Assembly (NCBI GenBank): GCA_017619715.1
Contig: JAFZRS010000020.1
Span: 1 to 53,628 of the forward strand
DNA: 53,628 nt
Origin: Oscillospiraceae bacterium
GTDB taxonomy: Bacteria; Bacillota; Clostridia; Oscillospirales; Oscillospiraceae
Direction: 5' to 3'
The notes under the pieces are model-generated. The model saw nothing but the letters and a program-made list of their open reading frames with translations, was not told where the DNA came from and did not search any database. Every line of letters begins with the position of its first letter. The first letter of the stretch is position 1. Positions 24,051 to 33,173 of the stretch are shown piece after piece. Both the position numbers and the translations under genes were made by a program.

Positions 24051-25112
24051 ATGATCTATGTGTTAGCGGCAATTCTGATATTCGGCGTGCTGATCGCACT
24101 GCATGAGCTGGGACACTTTCTGGCGGCGAAAGCCTGCGGTGTCCGCGTCAACGAATACGCCATAGGTATGGGACCGGCAATTTTCAAAAAACAGCGGGGT
24201 GAAACGCTGTACGCGCTGCGTCTTCTGCCTGTCGGCGGCTACTGCGCCATGGAAGGGGAGGACGAGGACTCTAACGATCCCGCCGCACTCAACAACCAGA
24301 GCTTTTGGAAAAAGCTTTTGATCTATGCCGCCGGTTCAGGTATGAATTTCATCACGGGTCTTGTGATTATTTTGCTGCTATATGCCGGCGCGACTGCCTT
24401 TTATACGCCTACGATCACGGATTTCGCCCCGGGTTGTCCTCTGCAGAGCGAGAACGGCTTGCACTTGGGCGACACACTTTTGTCTATCGACGGTGAGCGC
24501 ATCTATATGTACAGCGACGTGGGCATGCTGCTCTCGCGCAACACGGACGGCACGTTCGATCTGGCGGTACGCCGGGACGGACAGCGCGTTATGCTCCGTG
24601 ATTTTCCCATGGAGCGCCGGGAATACGCCACAGCGGACGGCGAAACCTATACGGGCTTTGGCATTACCTTCGGCGTGGAGAAGGCAACCTTTGCCAGCCG
24701 CTTGGCGCATAGCTGGAACAATGCGATTGATTTTGTGCGTCTGGTGCGGTTGAGCTTGCAAATGCTGCTCAGCGGCGAGGCGGGGATCAGTGATCTCAGC
24801 GGTCCGGTAGGGATCGTTTCCACCATCTCCGAGGTAGGGAATCAATCCGCCACCGTGCGAGACGCGGTGGAGAATATTGCCTATTTTGCCGCGCTGATCG
24901 CTGTGAATCTGGCGGTGATGAATCTCCTGCCGCTGCCGGCACTGGATGGCGGAAAGATCTTCTTCCTGGTCATCAATACGCTGGCGATGCTCCTGTTTCG
25001 CCGGCAGATCCCCGCCAAGTATGAGAATTATATTCACATCGGCGGACTGGTTTTGCTGTTGTGTTTGATGCTGTTCATCACGTTCCATGATGTGTGGAAG
25101 CTCTTTACGTGA
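24051..25112 (+). CDS. rseP: Site-2 intramembrane metalloprotease (RseP/RasP type)
   Basis: Cuts transmembrane segments of anti-sigma factors and leftover signal peptides. The 353-residue protein carries HELGH (His18, Glu19, His22) in the first helix and the third zinc ligand in LLPLPALDGGK in a late helix. One PDZ domain lies between (about residues 110-190), and about four transmembrane helices are present. It is the usual length for a Gram-positive RasP with a single PDZ. The ATG at 24051 is 21 bases after dxr. In sporulating bacteria, relatives include SpoIVFB, but the PDZ and the gene context identify the housekeeping enzyme. Confidence 0.95.
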   Translation: MIYVLAAILIFGVLIALHELGHFLAAKACGVRVNEYAIGMGPAIFKKQRGETLYALRLLPVGGYCAMEGEDEDSNDPAALNNQSFWKKLLIYAAGSGMNFITGLVIILLLYAGATAFYTPTITDFAPGCPLQSENGLHLGDTLLSIDGERIYMYSDVGMLLSRNTDGTFDLAVRRDGQRVMLRDFPMERREYATADGETYTGFGITFGVEKATFASRLAHSWNNAIDFVRLVRLSLQMLLSGEAGISDLSGPVGIVSTISEVGNQSATVRDAVENIAYFAALIAVNLAVMNLLPLPALDGGKIFFLVINTLAMLLFRRQIPAKYENYIHIGGLVLLLCLMLFITFHDVWKLFT

Positions 25113-25125
25113 GGGGGCGGAATTT

Positions 25126-26163
25126 GTGACAAATGAGATCCGCGTAGGCGGCGTACCCATCGGCGGCGGCGCCACCGTGACCGTACAATCCATGTGTAAT
25201 ACCCGCACCGGTGATGTTGCCGCCACTGTCGCGCAGATCCTGCGCCTGGAAAAGGCGGGCTGTGAGATTATTCGTGTAGCTGTGCCGGATATGGAATCTG
25301 CCAGGGCGGTGGGGGAGATCAAGCGGCAGATCCACATTCCGCTGGTAGCGGACATACATTTTGACTATAAGCTGGCGCTCCAATGTGTGGAAAGCGGTAT
25401 TGACAAGATCCGTATCAATCCCGGCAACATCGGAAGCCATGACAAGGTGCGCGCCGTGGCGGACGCCTGCAGGGAACACGGTATTCCGATTCGCATAGGC
25501 GTCAACGGCGGCTCACTGGACAAAGAGCTTGTGCGCAAATACGGCGGCGTGACGCCGGAGGCTCTGGTAGAGAGCGCCATGGGACATGTGCATCTGCTCA
25601 ACGACTGCCGTTTTGACGATATCTGCATCAGTGTCAAATGCTCCCGTGTGCCGGTGAATATGCGGGCATATCAACTGCTCCACGACCAGACGAACTATCC
25701 GCTTCATTTGGGTGTCACCGAGGCGGGTACTCCCGCTATGGGACGCATAAAATCCGCCATGGGCATCGGCGGACTGCTGTGTCAGGGAATCGGCGATACG
25801 ATCCGCGTGAGCCTGACAGCCGATCCGGAGGAGGAGATCCGTGCCGCCCGGGATATTCTGGCGGCGGCAGGCTTGCGTCAGTTCGGTCCGAATCTGATCT
25901 CCTGTCCCACCTGCGGACGCACCGCGTATAATATGATCCCCATTGCCCGGGAGGTGGAAGAGCGCTTGAAGCATTGCTCCAAGCCGATTACTGTGGCGGT
26001 GATGGGCTGTGTGGTAAACGGTCCCGGTGAAGCCGCCGCCGCCGACGTGGGCATTGCCGGCGGTCAAGACGAGGGATTGCTGTTCCGTAAAGGAGAAGTA
26101 CTTAACAAGGTGCCGCAGGACAAGCTGGTGGACGCCTTGATGGACGAAATAGAGAAATTGTGA
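25126..26163 (+). CDS. ispG: 4-hydroxy-3-methylbut-2-en-1-yl diphosphate synthase (IspG)
   Basis: Iron-sulfur enzyme of the MEP pathway converting MEcPP to HMBPP. The 345-residue protein starts VTNEIRVGGVPIGGG, with TVQSMCNTRT-like sequence and a TIM barrel, and ends with the cluster Cys in SCPTCGRTAYN and MGCVVNGPGE. GTG at 25126 is chosen; an upstream in-frame ATG at 25087 lies inside rseP and adds residues foreign to the family. The ribosome site is a GGGGGCGG stretch. polC follows 15 bases later. With dxr in the same operon, isoprenoid supply is coordinated with uppS. Confidence 0.96.
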   Translation: MTNEIRVGGVPIGGGATVTVQSMCNTRTGDVAATVAQILRLEKAGCEIIRVAVPDMESARAVGEIKRQIHIPLVADIHFDYKLALQCVESGIDKIRINPGNIGSHDKVRAVADACREHGIPIRIGVNGGSLDKELVRKYGGVTPEALVESAMGHVHLLNDCRFDDICISVKCSRVPVNMRAYQLLHDQTNYPLHLGVTEAGTPAMGRIKSAMGIGGLLCQGIGDTIRVSLTADPEEEIRAARDILAAAGLRQFGPNLISCPTCGRTAYNMIPIAREVEERLKHCSKPITVAVMGCVVNGPGEAAAADVGIAGGQDEGLLFRKGEVLNKVPQDKLVDALMDEIEKL

Positions 26164-26178
26164 GAAAAGAGTGTATCC

Positions 26179-29100
26179 ATGTCCGATAGAATTCCGTTTT
26201 TATCATTTTTTGAGAGCTTCGTGCCGCCGCGTCCGTTGCGGCTTTGGTTGCATGAGGCATATATTGTCAGCGGCTGTCTGGATCGACAACGCCGCAGCAT
26301 GGAGCTTGCAATGGAAGTGCCGGAGCCTCTGCCTGCGGAAACGGAAGGCGAGCTGCGTCGACTGCTGATGGAACAGTACCGGCTCTTTGAGCTGCACTTG
26401 GCGTTTACCGTGGTGAAGCATGCGGATCCTGTGACTGCGGCGTCAAAAAACGTGCGGCAGGAAAAAATACTTCTGGGCAAGGAGATCAAGGGCAAAGTTA
26501 AGCCTATGGACACGCTCCGGGTGGATTCCGGACGCATCGTGGTGGAGGGGCGTGTCTTTTCCGCCGAGGTATATGAAACGCGTCGCCCGGGCGTATGGAG
26601 CGTAAGCTTCCAGATGACAGACGAGCGCGGCGCGGTATCCGTGCGCTATACAGCGGACGAGAAGATTGCCGGGCGTTTAGGCAAATCCATCGTGCCGGGC
26701 GTATGGCTTCGCGTGCAGGGTACGACCAAAGAGAAGTGGTCCAAGAACGCCCGGGAAGATGAGTATGTGGATTTCCAGATCGATCCCGTCAATATCGCTG
26801 TGATCTCGCACCAAACGCGTCGGGACACCGCGCCGGAGAGCCGTGTGGAGCTGCATCTGCACACCAAAATGTCCAGCATGGACGCGCTGACCGATGTGAA
26901 GAATGTAATCAAACAAGCCGCCGAATGGGGACATCCCGCCATCGCCATCACCGACCACGGCACGGTGCAGGCGTTTCCGGAGGCTTGGAAGGCAGGCGCG
27001 GGGAAGATCAAGATTCTCTACGGCATAGAAGGATATTATGTAAACAACCTGGACGATCGGATCGCCGTACACGGCGGCATGGATCAGGCATTTTCGGAGG
27101 AGATCGTCTGTTTTGATATTGAGACGACGGGATTGAACGCCGCCACAGACGCGATCACGGAGATCGGTGCGGTGGTGCTCCGTGACGGAAAGATCACCGA
27201 CCGGTTTCAGACCTTTGTTGATCCCGGTCGCCGATTGAGTGCGGAGAACATCAGTCTCACCGGTATCACCGACGCCATGCTCCAAGGCGCGCCCAAACCG
27301 GCGGAGGCGCTGGGGGCGTTTTTGCGTTTTGTGAACGGTCGACCGCTGGCGGCACACAACGCGGAGTTTGACTTGAGCTTTATCCGCAGGGGCTGTGACG
27401 CCGCAGGTCTGCCGTTTACGCCCACCTGTGTAGACACGCTGATTCTATCGCAGAATCTGCTGCCGGAGCTGGGCAAGTATAAGCTGGATATCGTGGCAGA
27501 GCATCTGGATCTGCCGGCGTTCAACCACCACCGCGCCAGCGATGATGCCGCCATGGTGGGCTATATGCTGATTCCCTTTTTTGAACGAATGGAGAGAGAA
27601 TTGGGGATCAACCGTCTGCAACAGATCAACGATGCCATGCTCACACTGCGTCCCAAGGGCAGCAGCGCCAACCGGTATCCCAAGCACATTATCCTGCTTG
27701 CCAAGAACAAGCTGGGGCTCAAGCACCTCTATCAACTGATCTCTAAATCCAATCTGGATTATTTTCACAAAAAGCCGATTATCCCAAAAACAGAACTGAT
27801 TGCCCGCCGGGAGGGGTTGATCGTCGGTTCGGCATGCGAAGCAGGCGAGCTGTTCCGCGCGATACTGGACGGTCATAAGGATTGGGACGAGCTGAAGCGT
27901 CTGGCGTCCTTCTACGACTATCTGGAGATTCAGCCTCTGTGCAATAACCGCTTTTTGCTGCGAAACGGCACCGTCCGCTCGGAGGAGGAGCTGCGTGAGT
28001 TTAACCGCACCGTGGTACGTCTGGGCGAAGAATTGGGCAAGCCGGTGTGCGCCACGGGGGACGTGCATTTTCAAGAGCCGGAGGACGAGGTGTACCGCCG
28101 AATCCTGCTGACCGGGAATATGGTCAAAAAGGACGATCCGAAAAAGTACGAAAAACTGGCAGATATCAACGCGCCGCTGCCGCTCTATTTCAAAACCACC
28201 GATGAGATGCTGGAGGAGTTCAAGTATCTGGGCGAGGAGAAATCCTATGAGGTGGTAGTTACCAATCCCCGGCATATAGCGGATCTCATCGAGGAGATCG
28301 AGCTTCTGCCGCCGCAGCAGCTTTTCCCGCCGCGTCTGGAAAATTCCGAGCAGGAGCTTCATCAGCGCGTATGGGATAAATGCCACGAGCTGTACGGCGA
28401 TGAGCCGCCGCAGTTAATTGTGGATCGGCTGAACGTGGAGCTCGGCGGCATCTTAGGCAAATACGACGTGGTCTATATGTCCGCTCAAAAGCTGGTGCAG
28501 CGGAGTCTGGAAAACGGCTATCTGGTGGGTTCGCGGGGCAGTGTGGGTTCGTCGCTGGTGGCGTATATGTCCGGCATCACGGAGGTAAACTCCCTGCCGC
28601 CGCACTATCGCTGTCCCAACTGCAAACACACGGAGTTTGACGAGAGCGGCTCGTACGGCTGCGGCGCAGATATGCCGGACAAAGTGTGTCCCCATTGCGG
28701 CACGCCGTATGTGAAAGACGGCTTCGACATTCCCTTTGAGACGTTCCTCGGCTACGGCGGCGGCAAAGTGCCGGATATCGACCTCAACTTCTCCGGCGAG
28801 TACCAAAGCCGCGCCCACCGTCACGCCATTGAGATGTTCGGGCAGACCCAGGTCTTCCGCGCCGGCACTATCGGCACGCTGGCGGAGAAAAACGCAAGGG
28901 GATTCGTGCTGAAATACAAAGAGGAAAACGGTCTGGAATTCGGCAGCGCGGAATTGGATCGTCTGGCAGCCGGCTGCGTAGGCGTGCGCCGCACCACAGG
29001 ACAGCACCCCGGCGGTCTGGTGGTGGTGCCCGACGATATGGACGTGGAGGATTTCACCGCCGTACAACACCCGGCGGACGACGTACATTCCGACCAGATT

Positions 29101-30210
29101 ACCACGCACTTTGAATATCACTGCATGGAGGATAACCTCCTCAAGTTGGATATGTTAGGACACGATGACCCCACCATGATCCGTATGCTGGAAAAACTCA
29201 CCGGTGTCAACGCCCGTCAGATCCCGCTGGACGACCCTGATACCATGAGCATTTTCACAAGCTCCAAGGTGCTGGGTTTTGAAAATGACGAGATCCTCGG
29301 ACCCACAGGCGCGGTGGCGATCCCGGAGTTCAACACTCGTTTTACCCGGGGAATGCTGCTGGATACCAAACCCACCGATTTCAACACGCTGGTGCGTCTA
29401 TCCGGCTTTTCCCACGGCACGGACGTGTGGTTGGGAAACGCCCGGGATCTGATCGTGAACGGTACCGCCTCCGTTTTGGAGACGGTGGGCTGTCGTGACG
29501 ACATCATGCTCTATCTCATTCGCAAGGGGCTTGATCCCAAAATGTCCTTTAAGATCATGGAGTCTGTCCGTAAGGGCAAAGTGGCAAAGGGGAAAGAGAG
29601 CAACTGGAGCATTTGGGTGGAAGAGATGCACCGCCATGAAGTGCCCCAATGGTATATTGACTCGCTTGCCAAGATCGGGTATCTGTTCCCGAAAGCCCAT
29701 GCGGTAGCATACGTCATCATGGCATTTCGCATCGCGTGGTTTAAGGTACATCACCCTCTGGCGTTCTACGCCGCCTTTTTCACCATTCGCGCCAAAGCCT
29801 TTGACGCGGAGTGGTGCTGCGGCGGGATTGACAAGGTGATAAAGAAAATCCGGGAGATTGAAAATAACAAGGACGCCACCGACGTGGAACTGAATCTGCT
29901 GGTGACATTGGAGGTGTGCTACGAGTTCTATCTGCGCGGCTTCCATTTTGACACCATCGACATCATGCACTCCGCCGCCACAGAGTTTTTGATCACCCGA
30001 GACGGTCTGCTGCCGCCCTTTGTCTCGGTTCACGGATTAGGTGAGACCGCCGCGCTGGATACGGTGGAAAAGCGCAAAATGCAGACGTTCATCTCAGTGG
30101 AGGAGTTTGCCACGTGCTGCAACAAGCTCTCTAAAACCCATATTGAGCAGCTTCGTTCGCTGGGTGCTTTTGCCGGCATGGCGGATACCAGTCAGGTGAG
30201 CCTGTTTTGA
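26179..30210 (+). CDS. polC: DNA polymerase III alpha subunit, PolC type
   Basis: The replicative polymerase of low-GC-type Gram-positives with built-in proofreading. The 1343 residues run: N-terminal and OB region (1-215), PHP part with HLHTKMSSMDAL (from about 223), DnaQ-like exonuclease inserted in the PHP (FDIETTG, Asp313 and Glu315; ends with HHRASDDAAM), rest of the PHP, a zinc finger (CPNC and CPHC pairs, about 813-846), and the polymerase core with PDIDLNF (Asp866, Asp868). The N-terminal part is about 100 residues shorter than in Bacillus subtilis PolC (1437 residues). The ribosome site is weak. It is the last gene of the long operon and ends at a strong terminator. Confidence 0.96.
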   Translation: MSDRIPFLSFFESFVPPRPLRLWLHEAYIVSGCLDRQRRSMELAMEVPEPLPAETEGELRRLLMEQYRLFELHLAFTVVKHADPVTAASKNVRQEKILLGKEIKGKVKPMDTLRVDSGRIVVEGRVFSAEVYETRRPGVWSVSFQMTDERGAVSVRYTADEKIAGRLGKSIVPGVWLRVQGTTKEKWSKNAREDEYVDFQIDPVNIAVISHQTRRDTAPESRVELHLHTKMSSMDALTDVKNVIKQAAEWGHPAIAITDHGTVQAFPEAWKAGAGKIKILYGIEGYYVNNLDDRIAVHGGMDQAFSEEIVCFDIETTGLNAATDAITEIGAVVLRDGKITDRFQTFVDPGRRLSAENISLTGITDAMLQGAPKPAEALGAFLRFVNGRPLAAHNAEFDLSFIRRGCDAAGLPFTPTCVDTLILSQNLLPELGKYKLDIVAEHLDLPAFNHHRASDDAAMVGYMLIPFFERMERELGINRLQQINDAMLTLRPKGSSANRYPKHIILLAKNKLGLKHLYQLISKSNLDYFHKKPIIPKTELIARREGLIVGSACEAGELFRAILDGHKDWDELKRLASFYDYLEIQPLCNNRFLLRNGTVRSEEELREFNRTVVRLGEELGKPVCATGDVHFQEPEDEVYRRILLTGNMVKKDDPKKYEKLADINAPLPLYFKTTDEMLEEFKYLGEEKSYEVVVTNPRHIADLIEEIELLPPQQLFPPRLENSEQELHQRVWDKCHELYGDEPPQLIVDRLNVELGGILGKYDVVYMSAQKLVQRSLENGYLVGSRGSVGSSLVAYMSGITEVNSLPPHYRCPNCKHTEFDESGSYGCGADMPDKVCPHCGTPYVKDGFDIPFETFLGYGGGKVPDIDLNFSGEYQSRAHRHAIEMFGQTQVFRAGTIGTLAEKNARGFVLKYKEENGLEFGSAELDRLAAGCVGVRRTTGQHPGGLVVVPDDMDVEDFTAVQHPADDVHSDQITTHFEYHCMEDNLLKLDMLGHDDPTMIRMLEKLTGVNARQIPLDDPDTMSIFTSSKVLGFENDEILGPTGAVAIPEFNTRFTRGMLLDTKPTDFNTLVRLSGFSHGTDVWLGNARDLIVNGTASVLETVGCRDDIMLYLIRKGLDPKMSFKIMESVRKGKVAKGKESNWSIWVEEMHRHEVPQWYIDSLAKIGYLFPKAHAVAYVIMAFRIAWFKVHHPLAFYAAFFTIRAKAFDAEWCCGGIDKVIKKIREIENNKDATDVELNLLVTLEVCYEFYLRGFHFDTIDIMHSAATEFLITRDGLLPPFVSVHGLGETAALDTVEKRKMQTFISVEEFATCCNKLSKTHIEQLRSLGAFAGMADTSQVSLF

Positions 30211-30214
30211 AAAT

Positions 30215-30249
30215 GAACAGCCGTGGAGAATGATTCCACGGCTGTTTTC
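30215..30249. terminator. Bidirectional terminator after polC
   Basis: GAACAGCCGTGGA pairs with TCCACGGCTGTTTTC (right arm 30235-30247) around a 7-base loop, with TTTT on the plus side and TTTTCAAAAC-type tail on the minus side. It ends polC and the convergent EamA gene. Confidence 0.8.
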
Positions 30250-31177
30250 ATCTATATACGGTTTCCCGTTTTCGCAGGGGGAAGGGGATCTGAGCCAGCA
30301 AAACCGCCGAGAGCATCAGGAAACACCCTATGTATTCCCGGACGGTCATATGCTGATGGAGAATGATCGCGCCGGAGAGTACGGCGAACACCGACTCCGT
30401 GCTCAATAAGATGGTGACCACGGTGGGATTGGCGCCTTTCATAGACAAAATCTGGAGCGTGTAGGCAACGCCGCTGGAAAAGACGCCCACGTAAAGCAGG
30501 GGAAGCAGGCAGGAGACAATAGCGTTCCAGGACGGGTGTTCAAAGAGTATCATACCCAGCGCCGACCAGAGACCGGTCACCAGAAACTGCGCACAGGAGA
30601 GTTCCATGCTGTCCACCGCGGCGGTAAAGTGATCAATCAGCAGAATGTGGACGGCAAAGCACAGCGCACACGCCAAAATCAGCAGGTCGTTCCAGCCGAC
30701 GGACAGGGACTCCCTGACGCACAGGAGATAGAGGGCAACGGAGGCGAGCGCCACGCTGATCCAGACGGGGAGGGACGCGCGCTTTTTGACAAACAGCCCC
30801 AGAACAGGCACCAGAACGATATACAGTGCGGTGAGGAACCCGGCTTTTCCCGCCTCAACGCCGGCACTGATCCCGAACTGCTGGAGATTGGAGGCGGCGC
30901 ACAGCACCGTGCCGCAGCACAGTCCTCCGAGGAAAAGTTGTCGGCGGGCTGTTTTTTTCTCTGTCGCCGTCTGCTGCGGTTTTTCCCGCCTGTCAAAGCG
31001 GCGGAAGAGGGAGATGATGAGCAGCAGTACCACAACCGCGATGGCAGAGCGCAGGGCATTGAACGTCATCGGTTCAATCACGTCGGCGCAAATATCCTGC
31101 GCCGCGAAGGCAGTACCCCAGATCAGCGCCGCCAGAAGCGGCAACGCCACCTGACGCACGCGCGTATCATTTCTCAT
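30248..31177 (-). CDS. EamA/DMT-family membrane transporter
   Basis: A 309-residue member of the drug/metabolite transporter superfamily with ten predicted helices in two EamA repeats. The first starts PLLAALIWGTAFAAQ, and the second ends with GVFSSGVAYTLQILSMKGANP and LLSTESVFAVLSGAI, a typical EamA tail. Substrates vary widely (metabolites, amino acids) and cannot be predicted. ATG at 31177 is chosen; the frame runs on to 31255 but that part is inside plsY. It overlaps the plsY stop by 11 bases and is the last gene of the DUF512-der-plsY operon. Confidence 0.88.
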   Translation of the reverse strand: MRNDTRVRQVALPLLAALIWGTAFAAQDICADVIEPMTFNALRSAIAVVVLLLIISLFRRFDRREKPQQTATEKKTARRQLFLGGLCCGTVLCAASNLQQFGISAGVEAGKAGFLTALYIVLVPVLGLFVKKRASLPVWISVALASVALYLLCVRESLSVGWNDLLILACALCFAVHILLIDHFTAAVDSMELSCAQFLVTGLWSALGMILFEHPSWNAIVSCLLPLLYVGVFSSGVAYTLQILSMKGANPTVVTILLSTESVFAVLSGAIILHQHMTVREYIGCFLMLSAVLLAQIPFPLRKRETVYR

Positions 31178-31847
31178 GGATATCCTGTTCCTCTCCGGAA
31201 GATTCATTTTGGGAGGTATGAGGAAGCTTCCATTGAAATTTATTCTCCTCGCCACGGATCAGGCGGCGTAGGTTTTCCCGATGACAATAGACTGCCAATG
31301 CCGCGTACAAAGCACCCAATGCCACGTAGCGCAAGTCTCCGAATACGAACCAGATCGTGACCGGTACGCTGATGACTCCCGCCAGAGAACCCAGTGAGAC
31401 GTAACGGGTTAAAAGCCACAGCACCAGAAACAGACCCCACGCCACCAAAGCGATCCGCCAATCGAGAAAGAACACCAGCACGCCGCCGGATAGAATGCCT
31501 TTACCGCCTTTGAATCCGAAGAACACGGGAAATACGTGTCCCACCACGCAGCCCACACCCGCAAGAAGTACGCCCAGCGTCCAGTCCTGTATCATGTGGC
31601 GGAACATAAAACCGCCGATCAGCACCGCTACCGCGGTTTTGCCGATGTCGCCCAAGATGACCATCAACGCATATTTGGCGCCGTAGGTGCGGTAGAAGTT
31701 GGTCAAACCGGCGTTGCCGCTGCCATGGAGACGCACATCGTCCCGGATAAAAAAGCGGGAGACCATCACAGAGCTGTTAATACAGCCCAGAAAGTATGAC
31801 ACCAGCAGTACGACTGCCGCCACAAAAAAATGAAATAAAGTATTCAC
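31167..31847 (-). CDS. plsY: Glycerol-3-phosphate acyltransferase PlsY
   Basis: Transfers acyl from acyl-phosphate to glycerol 3-phosphate, the first step of phosphatidate synthesis in Gram-positives. The 226-residue protein has about six transmembrane helices and the family motifs: LGCINSSVMVSR, then HGSGNAGLTNFYRTYG (usually GSGNPGATN) and FKGGKGILSGGVLVF. The start is GTG at 31847, overlapping the der stop as GTGTGA, with GAGGAGG upstream. der-plsY adjacency is widespread in Firmicutes. The protein feeds cdsA and cls, both in this window. Confidence 0.93.
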   Translation of the reverse strand: MNTLFHFFVAAVVLLVSYFLGCINSSVMVSRFFIRDDVRLHGSGNAGLTNFYRTYGAKYALMVILGDIGKTAVAVLIGGFMFRHMIQDWTLGVLLAGVGCVVGHVFPVFFGFKGGKGILSGGVLVFFLDWRIALVAWGLFLVLWLLTRYVSLGSLAGVISVPVTIWFVFGDLRYVALGALYAALAVYCHRENLRRLIRGEENKFQWKLPHTSQNESSGEEQDIHEK

Positions 31848-33172
31848 ACGTCCTCCTCGCCCTTTTGGCGGATGGTGAGGCGCACCGGAGTGCCCTCCAA
31901 CCCAAAAACACTGCGGATTTGATTCTCCAAATAACGCTGATAGGAAAAGTGGAAGAGCTTTTTATCGTTGCAGAATATCACAAAATGGGGCGGTTTGATC
32001 CCCACCTGCGTCATGTAGTAGATCTTCAGTCGCCGCCCTTTGTCAGTAGGCGGCTGCACGCGGGTCTGCGCGTCTGCCAGCACCGAGTTGAGCATACCGG
32101 TGGTGATGCGGACGGCGGCTTGATTGTTCACATAATTGATAAGGTCAAACAGGCGATCTACCCGCTGACCGGTCAGCGCGGAGATAAAGACAATGGGCGC
32201 ATATGCCATATAGCTCAGATCCCGGCGGATATCCTCCCGCATTCGATCCATGGTCTTGCCGTCTTTTTCCACGGCGTCCCACTTGTTCACCACGATGAGA
32301 CACGCCTTGCCCGCCTCATGCGCCAGACCAGCCACCTTGGCGTCCTGTTCTGTCACACCGTCTTGCGCGTCGATGAGAATCAGGCACACGTCGCTTCGTT
32401 CAATCGCCATGGTGGCGCGCAGGACGCTGTAACGCTCAATGGCGTCGTCTACCTTGGACTTCTTACGCATACCGGCGGTGTCGATGAAGTTGTATTTGCC
32501 GAGGCTGTTCTCAAAATAGCTGTCGATGGCGTCCCGGGTGGTGCCTGCCACAGCGCTGACAATCACGCGCTCCTCGCCTAAAATGCGGTTGGTCAGGCTG
32601 GATTTTCCCACGTTCGGACGCCCGATAATCGCTACCTGAATCACGTCGGATTCGTCCTCATTTGATTCCTGCGGCGGGAAATACTGTACACATTCGTCCA
32701 GCAGATCGCCTGTGCCGTGGCCGTGTACGGCGGAGACAGCTATGGGGTCGCCCAGACCGAGATTGTAGAACTCATAAAAATCCGGGTCAAGTGTGCCGGT
32801 GGAATCCATCTTGTTTACCGCCAGCACAATGGGCTTGCCGGAGCGCTGGAGCATGTTTGCCACCTCCTGATCGGAGGCAGTCAGACCCGTTTTGATATCC
32901 GTTACGAAGATGATGACTGTGGCGTTGTCAATGGCAATCTGCGCCTGCTCACGCATGAAAGAAAGGATCTGGCTGTCCGTCCCCGGCTCAATGCCGCCGG
33001 TATCCACCAGCGTAAATTTGTGTCCTACCCACTCGCACTCACCGTAGATGCGGTCGCGGGTGACGCCGGGCGTATCCTCCACAATGGAGAGCCTGCGCCC
33101 GATGAGCTTGTTGAACAGCATGGATTTGCCCACGTTGGGGCGTCCCACAATGGCTACAACAGGTTTTGCCAT
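31844..33172 (-). CDS. der: Ribosome biogenesis GTPase Der
   Basis: Essential GTPase with two tandem G domains that assists large-subunit assembly. The 442-residue protein shows VAIVGRPNVGKSMLFN (first G1) and IIGRPNVGKSSLTN (second G1), the G3 motifs DTGG and DTAG, NKMD and NKWD as G4, and a C-terminal KH-like domain ending RQKGEEDV. The ATG at 33172 has AAGGAGG nine bases upstream; a frame extension of eight codons covers that site and was rejected. It directly follows the DUF512 gene (one base gap). Confidence 0.97.
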   Translation of the reverse strand: MAKPVVAIVGRPNVGKSMLFNKLIGRRLSIVEDTPGVTRDRIYGECEWVGHKFTLVDTGGIEPGTDSQILSFMREQAQIAIDNATVIIFVTDIKTGLTASDQEVANMLQRSGKPIVLAVNKMDSTGTLDPDFYEFYNLGLGDPIAVSAVHGHGTGDLLDECVQYFPPQESNEDESDVIQVAIIGRPNVGKSSLTNRILGEERVIVSAVAGTTRDAIDSYFENSLGKYNFIDTAGMRKKSKVDDAIERYSVLRATMAIERSDVCLILIDAQDGVTEQDAKVAGLAHEAGKACLIVVNKWDAVEKDGKTMDRMREDIRRDLSYMAYAPIVFISALTGQRVDRLFDLINYVNNQAAVRITTGMLNSVLADAQTRVQPPTDKGRRLKIYYMTQVGIKPPHFVIFCNDKKLFHFSYQRYLENQIRSVFGLEGTPVRLTIRQKGEEDV

Positions 33173-33173
33173 A

